A stretch of DNA of 64,000 nucleotides, taken from JACKIC01 sp964543795 (GTDB taxonomy: Bacteria; Planctomycetota; UBA1135; UBA2386). Shown here one piece after another: positions 25,301 to 35,784 of this stretch. The DNA lies in contig CAZIZN010000015.1 in assembly GCA_964543795.1 (NCBI GenBank), positions 1 to 64,000 of the forward strand. The letters run 5' to 3'. A program made the translations under genes and the position numbers. The number at the start of each line of letters is the position of its first letter. Position 1 is the first letter of the stretch. Below the pieces are notes generated by a model. The model was given only the letters and a program-made list of their open reading frames with translations. It did no database searches and was not told where the DNA came from.

Positions 25301-26488
25301 TCAGGGCGCAAGCAATCCCTCGGCGGTGAGAAAGGCGTGGATGCGGTCGGCGAAGACGGCGTGACCGACGTGGTTGGGGTGCTGGTCGATCGGATGCACC
25401 CAGAGGTCCTGCTCGCGGCGGCCGAGGAAATCGGGCAGCAGGTCGACGCAGCGGATGCCGTTCGCGCGGCAGAAATCGGTGATCATCGTGTGCACCGGGG
25501 TGCAGGGATACAGCTCGGGCTCGAGCTGGCACATCATCGGGAACACGGCGACCACGAACGGGATCCTGCGCTCGGCGAGCAGATCGCGCAGCGCGAGCAG
25601 GCCGCGCCGGGTGCCCTGCCAGAGCGCCGGCGCCTGTTCGATCTTCGCCAGATAGTCGCGCTTCTGCAGGCGCGCCGCACGCTGCCGCCAGCTCTGCACG
25701 GCGGCGTCGAGCATGCGGGAGAAGCCCCCGAGCACGGGCTGCCGCGGCACGGCGTCGTAGGTCAACATGTCCACGGGGCCGACGTCGTTGAGGCAGATGC
25801 CCACGACGACGATGTCCGGGGCGAAGCCGAGGCCGTGTTCGGCGACCCAGCGGTCGTAGCCGTCGGGAGTGTTGACGCCCGGACCGGACGCGAACCCGCC
25901 GTTGATCACCTCGACCGGCTTGCCGCGTTCCGCTCGCAGCCGGGCCTCGAGCACCTGGGGCCACGTCAGGTCCAGCCGCAGCCCCTGGCCGTAGGTCAGC
26001 GAGTCGCCGAGCGCGAGGATGCGCAGCTCGCCGGGCGCCTTCGCGACCGCGAATTCGAGATCGCGGAAGCCGCGGCTGTTGGTGTCGACCGCGACGCAGC
26101 CCTGCGCATCGAAGTAGTCCCAGCGCGCGGCGGGCGAGTAGCCCATGCGCATCTTCATGTTCGCCTGCAGCTTGCCGAACGGGGGCTCGACGCCGCGGTT
26201 GAGGTTCGCGAACGCTTCGTCGACCCGGGTCAGCGCCGCGACGATCTCGCCGAGCGGCACCTCGGCGCCGTTGGCGGCGTAGATCGTGCCCTTGCCAGGG
26301 GGACCGTCGAAGAGCCACCGGAACGCGAACTCGGCGACACCCAGGGCGCACGCCGTGACCACCGCCGCCAGCAGCAGCTTCCGGCCGGAGGAACGCGGGG
26401 GCGGGGCGGCGGGCGTCACGGCGGCCGATTGTTGGCCGCCGCACCGGGCGGTCAAGGCGGCGCGGGACGCGAAATCCCAGGCCCTCAC
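25301..26488 (-). CDS. Membrane-anchored GDSL/SGNH hydrolase
   Basis: 395 residues with one transmembrane helix (LLLAAVVTACALGVAEFAF, about 38-56) and a following SGNH domain. Block I is LALGDSLTYGQG, with the catalytic Ser. Block III is VVVGICLNDVG, and block V is DQHPNHVGH, with Asp and His. Such proteins are esterases or O-acetyl transferases/esterases of polysaccharides or lipids. GTG at 26488 is the longest start; a GTG at 26419 would shorten it by 23 residues. The end is next to or overlaps the PLP enzyme gene. Confidence 0.82.
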   Translation of the reverse strand: MRAWDFASRAALTARCGGQQSAAVTPAAPPPRSSGRKLLLAAVVTACALGVAEFAFRWLFDGPPGKGTIYAANGAEVPLGEIVAALTRVDEAFANLNRGVEPPFGKLQANMKMRMGYSPAARWDYFDAQGCVAVDTNSRGFRDLEFAVAKAPGELRILALGDSLTYGQGLRLDLTWPQVLEARLRAERGKPVEVINGGFASGPGVNTPDGYDRWVAEHGLGFAPDIVVVGICLNDVGPVDMLTYDAVPRQPVLGGFSRMLDAAVQSWRQRAARLQKRDYLAKIEQAPALWQGTRRGLLALRDLLAERRIPFVVAVFPMMCQLEPELYPCTPVHTMITDFCRANGIRCVDLLPDFLGRREQDLWVHPIDQHPNHVGHAVFADRIHAFLTAEGLLAP

Positions 26489-26602
26489 CGGGCGTTCGCC
26501 GAGGCCCGGATTTGTCCGCGGCGCGCCGCGGCGGCCCGGCTAGACTGCTCGCCCGATTTTGCGACCGCTCGCCAGCCCGGCGGGCCCAACGACCCAGAGC
26601 CC

Positions 26603-27352
26603 ATGGACATCGTAGTCTGCATCAAGCGCGTCCCGGCCACGGACACGGCGATCAAGATCGCCGCCGACGGCAAGTCGATCGACCCCAGCGGCGTACAGTT
26701 CGAGCTGAACGCGTACGACGAATTCGCCCTCGAGCAGGCGCTGCGCATCAAGGAGCAGCTCTCGGCCGGCACGGTGACGGTCGTGACGATCGGCCCCAAG
26801 GACTGCAAGAAGCAGCTCGACGACGCGCTCGCGCGCGGCGCCGACAAGGCCGTCCTGCTGTCGACCGATCAGTGGATCTACGACGGTGCTTCGACGGCCG
26901 TCGCCCTGGCGGCGTGGATCGCGAGCGTGCCGTGCCAGCTCGTGCTGTGCGGCCGCCAGGCGGTCGACTCGGACAACAACCAGCTGCCGGCGAACCTCGC
27001 GGCTCGACTCGGCTTCGCCTGCGTGACCGAGGTCAGCAAGCTGACGCTCGAGAACGGCGTGTTCACGGCCGAGCGCGACATCGAAGGCGCTCGCGAAGTC
27101 GTGACGTGCCGGACGCCGGCCGTGATCAGCTGCAACAAGGGCCTCAACGAGCCGCGCTACGCCAACCTGAAGGGCATCATGGCGGCCAAGAAGAAACCGT
27201 TCGCCGAGCAGCCCGCCCAGCTGGGGCCGCGCGCGATGGAGATCGTGTCGCTGTCGCTGCCGCCGGCACGCGCCGCAGGCAGGATCCTGGGCAACGGCGC
27301 CGAGGCCGTGCCCGCCCTGATCGCCGCGCTGCGCGAGGCGAAGGCCCTCTGA
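26603..27352 (+). CDS. etfB: Electron transfer flavoprotein beta subunit
   Basis: 249 residues. The start IVVCIKRVPATDTAIKI, then NAYDEFALEQALRIKE and the signature VLCGRQAVDSDNNQLPANLA, identify EtfB, which binds AMP and pairs with EtfA to accept electrons from acyl-CoA dehydrogenases. The longer open frame from 24773 crosses two minus-strand genes and is rejected. etfA follows after 19 bp. No dehydrogenase or ETF:quinone oxidoreductase is in the window. Confidence 0.95.
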   Translation: MDIVVCIKRVPATDTAIKIAADGKSIDPSGVQFELNAYDEFALEQALRIKEQLSAGTVTVVTIGPKDCKKQLDDALARGADKAVLLSTDQWIYDGASTAVALAAWIASVPCQLVLCGRQAVDSDNNQLPANLAARLGFACVTEVSKLTLENGVFTAERDIEGAREVVTCRTPAVISCNKGLNEPRYANLKGIMAAKKKPFAEQPAQLGPRAMEIVSLSLPPARAAGRILGNGAEAVPALIAALREAKAL

Positions 27353-27371
27353 GGAGCAGAAGGAGAACCCC

Positions 27372-28351
27372 ATGAGCAACATCGTCGTCCTCGCCGAGAT
27401 CCGCGGCGGCGCGCTCAAGCGCCCCTCGCTCGAAACCGTCACCGCCGCCCTGCAGCTCGCCGCCCAGACCGGCGGCAAGGTCACGGCCATCGCCTGCGGC
27501 CACGGCCTCGACGCCGCCTGCGCCGAGCTGGCCGCCAGCGGCGTGCACCACGTCGTCGCCATCGACGGCCCCTCGTTCGCGAACTACTCGGCCGACGCCT
27601 GGGCGAAGGCGATCGCCGAGCAGTGCAAGGCGAGCGGCGCTGCCGCGGTGCTGATGGCGCACACGGCGATGGGCAAGGAGCTGCTGCCGCGCGTCTCGGG
27701 CCTGCTCGACGGCAGCGTCGTCACCGACGCGACCGGCGTCACCTTCGAGGCCGGCGCCTTCGTCGCCCGGAAGCCGGTGTTCGCCGGCAAGGCCACGCTG
27801 ACGGCGCGCGCCGCCAAGAGCCCGTTCTGCGCCTCGCTGCGGCCCAACAACTTCGCGCCCGCGAGCGGCGGTGCGCCGGCCGCGGTGCAGAAGATCGCCG
27901 CCCCGAGCGGCGACCTGCTCGCCGTGGTCAAGGAAGTGATCGCGGCGGCGGGCGGCAAGACGCCCCTGCAGGAGGCGAAGGTCGTCGTCTCGGGCGGCCG
28001 CGGCCTCAAGGAACCGCAGCACTGGAAGCTCGTCGAGGACCTCGCCGCGGCGTTCGGTCCCGGCGTCGCCGCGGTCGGCGCGTCGCGCGCCGTCGTCGAC
28101 GCCGGTTGGCGCCCGCACAGCGAGCAGGTCGGCCAGACCGGCAAGGTCGTGAGTCCCCCGCTCTACTTCGCGATCGGCATCAGCGGCGCGATCCAGCACC
28201 TCGCCGGCATGCGCACCGCGCGCACCATCGTCGCGATCAACAAGGACCCCGACGCGCCGATCTTCAAGGTCGCCGACTTCGGCATCGTCGGCGACGCCTT
28301 CGAGATCGTGCCGGCCCTGACCAAGGCGATCGCCGAGATCGCGGCCGGCCG

Positions 28352-28355
<4 letters not shown>
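27372..28355 (+). CDS. etfA: Electron transfer flavoprotein alpha subunit
   Basis: 327 residues. The C-terminal FAD domain is diagnostic: VVSGGRGLKEPQHW, GASRAVVDAGWRPHSEQVGQ, and YFAIGISGAIQHLAGM with INKDPDAPIFKVADFGIVGD. It forms a heterodimer with EtfB. AGAAGGAGAA precedes ATG. Its stop overlaps the ychF start by 4 bp, so this housekeeping GTPase gene may share the transcript. Confidence 0.96.
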
Positions 28356-29454
<1,099 letters not shown>

Positions 29455-29458
<4 letters not shown>

Positions 29459-31773
29459 CGCGAAGGCGTCCCGCCGACGCGGCTCTCGAGGGCCGCCAGC
29501 AGTTTGGCGGGCCGGATCGGCTTGGTGAGGAAGCCGTCCATGCCGGCCTGTTCGCAACGCAGGCGGTCCTCGGCCGTCGCGTTGGCGGTCAGGGCCAGGA
29601 TCGGGATGCGGCGGCCCAGCTGGGCCTCGAAATCGCGGATGTGGTGTGCGGCCTCGACGCCGTCCATGACCGGCATCTGCATGTCCATGAGCACGAGGTC
29701 GAAGACCCCCCGCCGGTAGGCCTCGACGCAGGCGGCGCCGTCGCCGGCCAGTTCGAAGGCGTGGCCCGCCTTGTCGAGGATCGCGGCGATCAGGCGCTGG
29801 TTGATCGGATTGTCCTCGGCGACCAGGATGCGCAGCAGCTTCGGCTGCCCCGCGGGCACGGCGGTCGGCTCGCCGACGGCCGCCGGTGCTGCCCCCAGCA
29901 ACAGGTCGATCTTCCGCCGCAGTTCGGCCTCGGCGAACGGCCACATGACGTAGCCCGCGAGTTCCTCGGCTTCGATGCGCGCCATGCCCTCGGCGAGCCC
30001 GGCGGGGCTGACCAGCAGGAGCACGGCCGCACGACCGTTGTGGTGCGCGACCCCGGCGCGGCCCCAACTCTCGGCCAGCCCCCTGCCGATCACCAGATCG
30101 AACGGCTGCTGCACGCTGGCGAGCAGCGCGGCGGCGTCTTTCGCCGTCGACACGACGACGGTGCAGCCCCAGTGGCGCAGCACCCGCGCCATCGCCGCTG
30201 CGTGCGCGGGCAGGTCGATCGCCAGCAGCACGGACAAGGGGCGCAACGGCGGCACCGGAGCCGCCGTGTCGACGACCACCATCGGCACGTCGAACGAGAA
30301 CCGGCTGCCGTGGCCGACGGTGCTGACGACGTCGAGGCTGCCGCCCCAGAGGCCCACGAGCTGCCTGCTGATGGTGAGTCCGAGACCCGTGCCGCCGAAG
30401 CGCCGCGACGTCGTGCCGTCGGCCTGCGCGAACGGCTCGAAGATCCGTTCGAGGCTCTTCGCCGGGATGCCGATGCCGCTGTCGCGCACCGCGAACTCGA
30501 GACGATCGCCCCGGACTTCCACGCCCAGCACGACTTCGCCGGCGTCGGTGAACTTGACCGCGTTGCCGACCAGGTTCGTCAGCACCTGTTGCAGCCGCAA
30601 TGGGTCCAGCGACACCCGTGCCGGTACCTCCGGCGCGACGTCGGCGACGAGGTCGATGCCCTTCGCCTCGGCGCGCACCGCCAACGGTCGCAGCGTGTCG
30701 TTGATCAGCGCGCGCAGGTCCACGTCGGCGGCAGCCAGCTCGACCTTGCCGGCGTCGATCTTCGCGAAGTCGAGGATCTCCTCGATGATCGACAGCAGCG
30801 CGTCGCCCGACTGCTTGACCGTGCCGATGTACTCGCGCTGTTCGGCATCCAGCGCGGTGCCGAGCGCCAGGTCCGTCATGCCGAGGATCGCGTTGAGAGG
30901 CGTGCGGATCTCGTGGCTGACGTTGGCGAGGAACTGCGAACGCGCCTCGACCGACGCCTCGGCCCGTTCCTTGGCGATCCGCAGGTTCTGCGCCGTGCGT
31001 TCGAGTTCCTCCGTCCGACGCTGCACCTCGCGCTCGAGGCGGCCGGCGTTGTCGGCCATCGCCGCGTCGCGGCTCTGGATCTCGCCGAGCATCGCGTTGA
31101 ATGCACCGACGAGGTCCCCGACCTCGTCGTGCCCGTGCTGCCTGGCCCGCAGACCGTAGTCCTGCGTCGCGCGCACCCGCCGCGCGACGTCGGCGAGTGC
31201 CAGCAGCGGCGCGGAGATCGTGCCGACCAGCCGCCGGGACATCGCGGCGAGCGCGCCGAGCAACAGCAGCAGGGCGGCCACCGACTGCGCGACCGTCGTC
31301 AGGAACGTCGAGGACACGCCGTCGAACGACGCCTCGAGCAGCAGGCTGCCGTGCCGCTTGCCACCGTCGAGCGCTTCGAACGGGACCGTGCGGTGGTGCC
31401 GCATCCAGCCGTCGATCTCGACGAGATCGACCACCGCCGGCCGACGCGGCGGCGCCCAGTCGGCGGTCGGCGCCTGCGCCACGCAGCGCCCCTCCGCATC
31501 GTAGACGGCAGCACGAAGCCGCGACTCGGTGCGGTCGACGACCGCCAGCTTCTCGCCGATCTCGCCGGCGTTGTCGAGCGACAGCGCGAAGGCGATCGTC
31601 GGCTCGAGCAGGTTGCCGACCGTTCGCACCTGCCCGCCGAGATTCGCCGTCAACTGCTCCATCTCGCGCACGAGGATGCCGCCGAGGAGCAGTACGAGCG
31701 CGAGGCTCGTGACGCCCATCAACAGCGCACCGAGCTTCGTGTGCAGGGACCAGTCGCGTATTCGCAGCGTCAC
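29455..31773 (-). CDS. Membrane hybrid sensor histidine kinase (HAMP-HisKA-HATPase-REC-REC)
   Basis: 772 residues. Two transmembrane helices (about 15-36 and 160-178) enclose a ~120-residue periplasmic sensor. A HAMP segment and coiled coil follow (about 180-275), then HisKA with FLANVSHEIRTPLN (His 287). HATPase boxes are NLVGNAVKF, DSGIGIP and GGTGLGLTI. A first receiver-like domain (about 510-625) lacks the phospho-Asp (DLVIGRG). The last (about 646-765) is intact, with VAEDNP and Asp 697 in LMDMQMP. GTG at 31773 is used: it lies 2 bp after the yfiR-like stop, and AAGGA is upstream. It is the third gene of the receptor-YfiR-kinase operon. Its stop overlaps the ychF stop. Confidence 0.93.
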
Positions 31774-31775
31774 CT

Positions 31776-32375
31776 TCAACGTTCCTTGTCGACGCGTGAC
31801 GAGTTGCGGACGACGGCCTCCGACAGCTTGAATCCCAGGCGCGCGACGGCCTTCGCGTCCAGTGCGTAGCAAGGCTTCTTCTGCTTGCCGAGCCAGAGCT
31901 GCAGGTGTCCTCCCTTGGCGACGAAGTCGTCCCTCCGGCTCACGAGCAGCGCGCGGCGATCCTTCATGACCGCCAGCACCTGCGAGTGCACGAGGGCGTC
32001 GTCGGTGGCGAACACGACGACGTCGCAGTGCGACCAGTCTTCCTTGCGCTCGATCAGATCCGCCGCCGCGAACGAGGAGATCCGGAACGGCACCGGCGGT
32101 TCGCCGCGCGTCCGCTTGCGGGCTCCGATCGCGGCGATGGCCTTGCCGAAGCGATCGTCGCCGATCACCGCGATGCGCAGTTCGCCCCTCGACGCGGCGT
32201 CCGGCGCCGTGACGAGGTTCTGTTCGAACAGCATCAGCACGAGACTCGCCGCCGACGAATCCCAGTCGACCCGGGGCGGATCCTGCCAGCCGGGGTCCGG
32301 CGAATCCGGCAGCGCGCCGCCGGCCGCGACGATCGCGGCGAAGCAGGCGGCGGCAAGTGAAGGCGGGCGGGGCAC
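31776..32375 (-). CDS. Exported YfiR/DUF4154 family protein
   Basis: 199 residues with an N-terminal signal peptide. The core (RISSFAAADLIERKEDW, DVVVFATDDALVHSQVLAVM, FVAKGGHLQLWLGKQKK) and the end (ARLGFKLSEAVVRNSSRV) follow the DUF4154/YfiR pattern. In Pseudomonas, YfiR is a periplasmic inhibitor of a membrane signalling enzyme. Here the kinase gene starts 2 bp after its stop, so this protein is probably the kinase's periplasmic regulator. Start is GTG. Confidence 0.85.
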   Translation of the reverse strand: MPRPPSLAAACFAAIVAAGGALPDSPDPGWQDPPRVDWDSSAASLVLMLFEQNLVTAPDAASRGELRIAVIGDDRFGKAIAAIGARKRTRGEPPVPFRISSFAAADLIERKEDWSHCDVVVFATDDALVHSQVLAVMKDRRALLVSRRDDFVAKGGHLQLWLGKQKKPCYALDAKAVARLGFKLSEAVVRNSSRVDKER

Positions 32376-32387
32376 GGCGGGATTCCG

Positions 32388-34406
32388 TCAGAAGCGGTGC
32401 GAGAAGAGGAGGTGCACGGATCGCTCGATCTCGGTCGGCACGGCGAACACGTCCAGGGAGCTCTCCTGGTGCCGGTCGTCCAGCAGGTTCTGTCCGACGA
32501 GCGACATGCGCGTGTGCGGGTCGGGCTCCCACGACAGGCCGACGTCGAGCCGCAGCCAGCCGTCCAATGCGTCGTTCTCGAGCCCGCTCGCGTAGAACGT
32601 CTGCGCGTCGATGCGCCACTCGGCGCTCGCCGCATAGCCGATGCGCAGGATGCCCTGGTGGCGCGAATGCCGGCCGTAGCCCGAACTCGCCGCCTCGGCG
32701 CCCCCGTCGTCGAGCAGGTGCTGGTCCAGGTACGCGTAGCCGCCCGTCAGCTGCCAGGACTCGTCCGGCTTCCAGGTGACCGACGCCTCGCAGCCGCTGT
32801 TGCGGAAGGAGTAGATGTTGCGCCCGACGAGCGGCACGACGAACGCGGGGAACGGCGCCGTGCGCGGGGACGGCGCGCCCGCGTCGTAGGCCACCATGTC
32901 GTCGTACTCGTGCACGTACAGGTCGAGCTCGGCGAGGACCGTCTCGCTGATCCGGCCGCGCGCGCCGAGCTCGAAGGCGAGCAACCGTTCCGCGTCCAGG
33001 TCCGGGTTCGCGGTCACCGTGCTGATCGTCGGCAGCCCACCCGGTCCCGGGCCGAGGAACCGGTAGTCGATGTTGCCCGAGTCCTCGGCGCGGCTCGGCG
33101 TGCGCACGGCGCGGCTCACCGCGCCCCACACGAGCCAGTCCGCTTCCGGCCGCCAGGCGAGGCGCACTTCGGGTTGCACCTCGAAGCCGGTGAAGTCGTT
33201 GTGCTCGAGCTTGACCCCGAAGTTGGCCCACAGCCCGTCGCAGAGACTCCACTCGTCGAGCAGGAACGCGCTGAACAGCTGGTTCGTGACCTCGTAGTCG
33301 TCGGCGCGCACGACGTCGCTGCCCGTGACGTCGTCGCTGGTCAGTCGATAACCCGCCCCGACCGTGAACTGATGGTCGCCCCAGGGTGCGAACGCGTGCT
33401 GGACCTCGACGTCGACGGTCTGGCGGCGTTCGGTGAAGGTGTCTTCGGACTCGCGGTCGAACGCGTCGTAGTAGAGCTGGAACGTCGTGGTCGCGCCCTC
33501 GTCGCCGAGCAGTTCGAGTCGACCGAGCAGATGCCCGGCGAGCCCGCGCGTCGTGTTGAGCTCTTCGACGAGGAACGGCGCGGAGCCGCTGACGAGGGAA
33601 TCGAGCGTTTCCTCGTCGAGCGACAGCATGCCGCCGCGCAGCAGCCATTTCGCGGCATCCGAGGCGCCACCGTCGACCCGGAAGTCGACGAGCCCCGACG
33701 TGTATCCGTCACCGACGTCGGCATCGGCCGCATCGCGCGTCGACTCCTGTTCGCGCACCTTGCCGGAGACACGGACGTCCGTCGTATCGTCGATCGCCGC
33801 GCCGTGCCGGAACGAGAAGACGGCGCGTTCCTCGGAGCCGACGATCGACTCCACCATGCTGCCGCGCGTGTCGTGGGCACTGCGCGTCACGACGTTGATC
33901 ACGCCGTTCACGGCATTCGCACCCCAGCGCGCTCCGCCCGGCCCGCGGATGACCTCGATGCGCTCGATGTCGTCGAGCACCAGGTCCTGCATGTCCCAGT
34001 AGACGCCCGAGTAGAGCGGCGTGTAGACGCTGCGCCCGTCCATCAGCACGAGCAGGTTGTTCGCGAACTCGCCGGGCTGGCCGCGTGTGCCGATCGCCCA
34101 TCGCCCCGCCTGCATGCGTTGCACCTGCACACCGGGCACGAGGCGCAACAGTTCGGGGATGCTGGTCAGTCCCGAACGCTCGATGTCCCGGCGCGTGATC
34201 ACGTGCACCGAGGCCGGAGCGTCGCCGATGCGCTGCGCGCGCCGCGACACCAGCGACACCTCGACGTCGAGCAGCTGCTCGAGGCTCAGGTCGGTGAGGT
34301 CGGCGAACTGCTCGCCGACCGGCGGCGCGCCGCCCTGGGCGGCGACGGCGACCATCGGCGCGACGGCGACAGCGAGGCTGAGGGCGGTTCGGGACATTCG
34401 ATGCAA
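32388..34406 (-). CDS. TonB-dependent outer-membrane receptor
   Basis: 672 residues: signal peptide, a short motif LTDLSLEQLLDVEVSLVSRR that precedes many such receptors, a plug domain (about 60-165; GDAPASVHVITRRDIERSG, IERIEVIRGPGGARWGANAV), and a 22-strand-type beta-barrel ending in an aromatic residue (LLFSHRF). The substrate is not evident. TTG at 34406 is chosen because GGAGG lies 7 nt upstream; ATG four codons in is too far from it. It is the first gene of a three-gene operon with the YfiR-like protein and the hybrid kinase, suggesting ligand sensing rather than simple uptake. Confidence 0.92.
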   Translation of the reverse strand: MHRMSRTALSLAVAVAPMVAVAAQGGAPPVGEQFADLTDLSLEQLLDVEVSLVSRRAQRIGDAPASVHVITRRDIERSGLTSIPELLRLVPGVQVQRMQAGRWAIGTRGQPGEFANNLLVLMDGRSVYTPLYSGVYWDMQDLVLDDIERIEVIRGPGGARWGANAVNGVINVVTRSAHDTRGSMVESIVGSEERAVFSFRHGAAIDDTTDVRVSGKVREQESTRDAADADVGDGYTSGLVDFRVDGGASDAAKWLLRGGMLSLDEETLDSLVSGSAPFLVEELNTTRGLAGHLLGRLELLGDEGATTTFQLYYDAFDRESEDTFTERRQTVDVEVQHAFAPWGDHQFTVGAGYRLTSDDVTGSDVVRADDYEVTNQLFSAFLLDEWSLCDGLWANFGVKLEHNDFTGFEVQPEVRLAWRPEADWLVWGAVSRAVRTPSRAEDSGNIDYRFLGPGPGGLPTISTVTANPDLDAERLLAFELGARGRISETVLAELDLYVHEYDDMVAYDAGAPSPRTAPFPAFVVPLVGRNIYSFRNSGCEASVTWKPDESWQLTGGYAYLDQHLLDDGGAEAASSGYGRHSRHQGILRIGYAASAEWRIDAQTFYASGLENDALDGWLRLDVGLSWEPDPHTRMSLVGQNLLDDRHQESSLDVFAVPTEIERSVHLLFSHRF

Positions 34407-34632
34407 GGCAACTCCTCCGCGTCGGCACCTGGCCGCCGAAGTCGATGCCCGGCATCGTCAACCCGATCGCACACCCTGAACCCAAACCCCCTCGCGAACG
34501 GAAGTTGAGGACAGTTGCCTAAGGGCGATCCCGGTCCGACGACCGACGACGATCCTTTGCGATCGCCGCCGGATTCGCGCAAACTGCTGCCCCAGCCAAG
34601 GATCGCCCAAGCCAGCCAAGGAGCCTCGCCCG

Positions 34633-35760
34633 ATGTTCGCCCAGCGCATGCGCCAGAAGGAATCGGAGTTCTACTTCGTCAGCTATCCGGCCGAGGACCT
34701 GTTGCGCAAGGTGCGCTTCGTGACGCGCTTCTACGGCGAGCGCGGCGAGGTCATCGGCGGCGAGAAGGCGGGCAAGAAGGGCCCCGACGACGTCGAGCGC
34801 TACGTGCAGGCGATCGAGCGCAACAGCAAGTCGTTCCAGCGCGAGCTGAATCGCAGGAAGGTCCGTCAGATCAAGGACTTCTACCGCAACGAGACCCGGC
34901 AGCCGGTGATCCCGGGTGCGGTCCTGCTGTTCACCAGCGAGAAGCTCGAGTTCCAGCCGCTCAAGGGCATGGAACGCGCCGGCAACCTCGTCGAGCCGCG
35001 CGGCGACTTCCTGATCATCGACGGCCAGCACCGCCTCGCCGGGCTGCACTTCTACCTGCAGGAGAAAGACGCCGACCGCCGCGTCGAGGTGCCGGTGGTG
35101 ATCTTCGACGGCAAGACGAGCGACTTCGCGACGGAGATGTTCGTCGTCATCAACAGCACGCACACCCGCATCAACCGCTCGCACCTGATCGACCTCTACG
35201 AGCGCATCGAGTGGGGCACCGACCCCGAGAAGAAGTACGCCGCGACGCTGGTGCGCGCCCTCTACGAACAGGGCGACTCGCCGCTGCAGTACCACATCAA
35301 CATGCTCGGCGGCCGCTCGCACCAGGAGATGTGGATCAACCAGGCGCAGATCTTCGGCGAACTGCACCGCATGGTGCGGCGCAAGGAGGTGCAACACCGG
35401 CTGCGCGACGGTCGTGGCTGGAACACCGACCGGGGCTACGGCTTCCTGCGCGACTGCCTGCGGGCTCTGCGCACCGCGTTCGGCGCCGCGTGGGGCGACA
35501 ACAAGAACCACATGGTGACGCGCGACGTGACGATCGGCGCGATGCTGCGGTTCTCCGGCGACGCCGCCGCCAGGATGGACCCGACGATCGCGCCGGGACC
35601 GGACCTCGTGAAGGTGCTCGAAGCGCGCTGCAAGCCGATCGGCGAGCTGGTGCCCGAGTTCCGTCGCGAAGGCTTCTACGAACGCTTCCCCGCGCGCGGC
35701 CAGCTCGAGCGCGTCGACATCATCCGCAAGCGCCTCGCGCGCCAGGCCCGCTTCGAGTGA
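34633..35760 (+). CDS. Orphan DGQHR-domain protein (DndB-like)
   Basis: 375 residues. The family signature is LIIDGQHRLAGLHFY (DGQHR at 130-134), followed by EMFVVINSTHTRINRSHLIDL. DGQHR proteins include DndB, the regulator of DNA phosphorothioation clusters, and ParB/Srx-fold proteins of DNA-modification and defence loci. No dnd, dpd, helicase or nuclease gene lies nearby. ATG at 34633 has AAGGAG (34618-34623) at 9 nt; the 11-mer CCAGCCAAGGA occurs twice just upstream (34592-34602, 34612-34622). The protein is conserved in length, with no sign of decay. Role unknown. Confidence 0.85.
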   Translation: MFAQRMRQKESEFYFVSYPAEDLLRKVRFVTRFYGERGEVIGGEKAGKKGPDDVERYVQAIERNSKSFQRELNRRKVRQIKDFYRNETRQPVIPGAVLLFTSEKLEFQPLKGMERAGNLVEPRGDFLIIDGQHRLAGLHFYLQEKDADRRVEVPVVIFDGKTSDFATEMFVVINSTHTRINRSHLIDLYERIEWGTDPEKKYAATLVRALYEQGDSPLQYHINMLGGRSHQEMWINQAQIFGELHRMVRRKEVQHRLRDGRGWNTDRGYGFLRDCLRALRTAFGAAWGDNKNHMVTRDVTIGAMLRFSGDAAARMDPTIAPGPDLVKVLEARCKPIGELVPEFRREGFYERFPARGQLERVDIIRKRLARQARFE

Positions 35761-35784
35761 GTCGATTCGAGTGCGTCGCGCGCC

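Noticed and set aside
34633..35760. A dnd or dpd DNA-modification system
   Set aside because: Only the DGQHR protein is present; none of the sulfur-transfer, nuclease or helicase partners is in the window.
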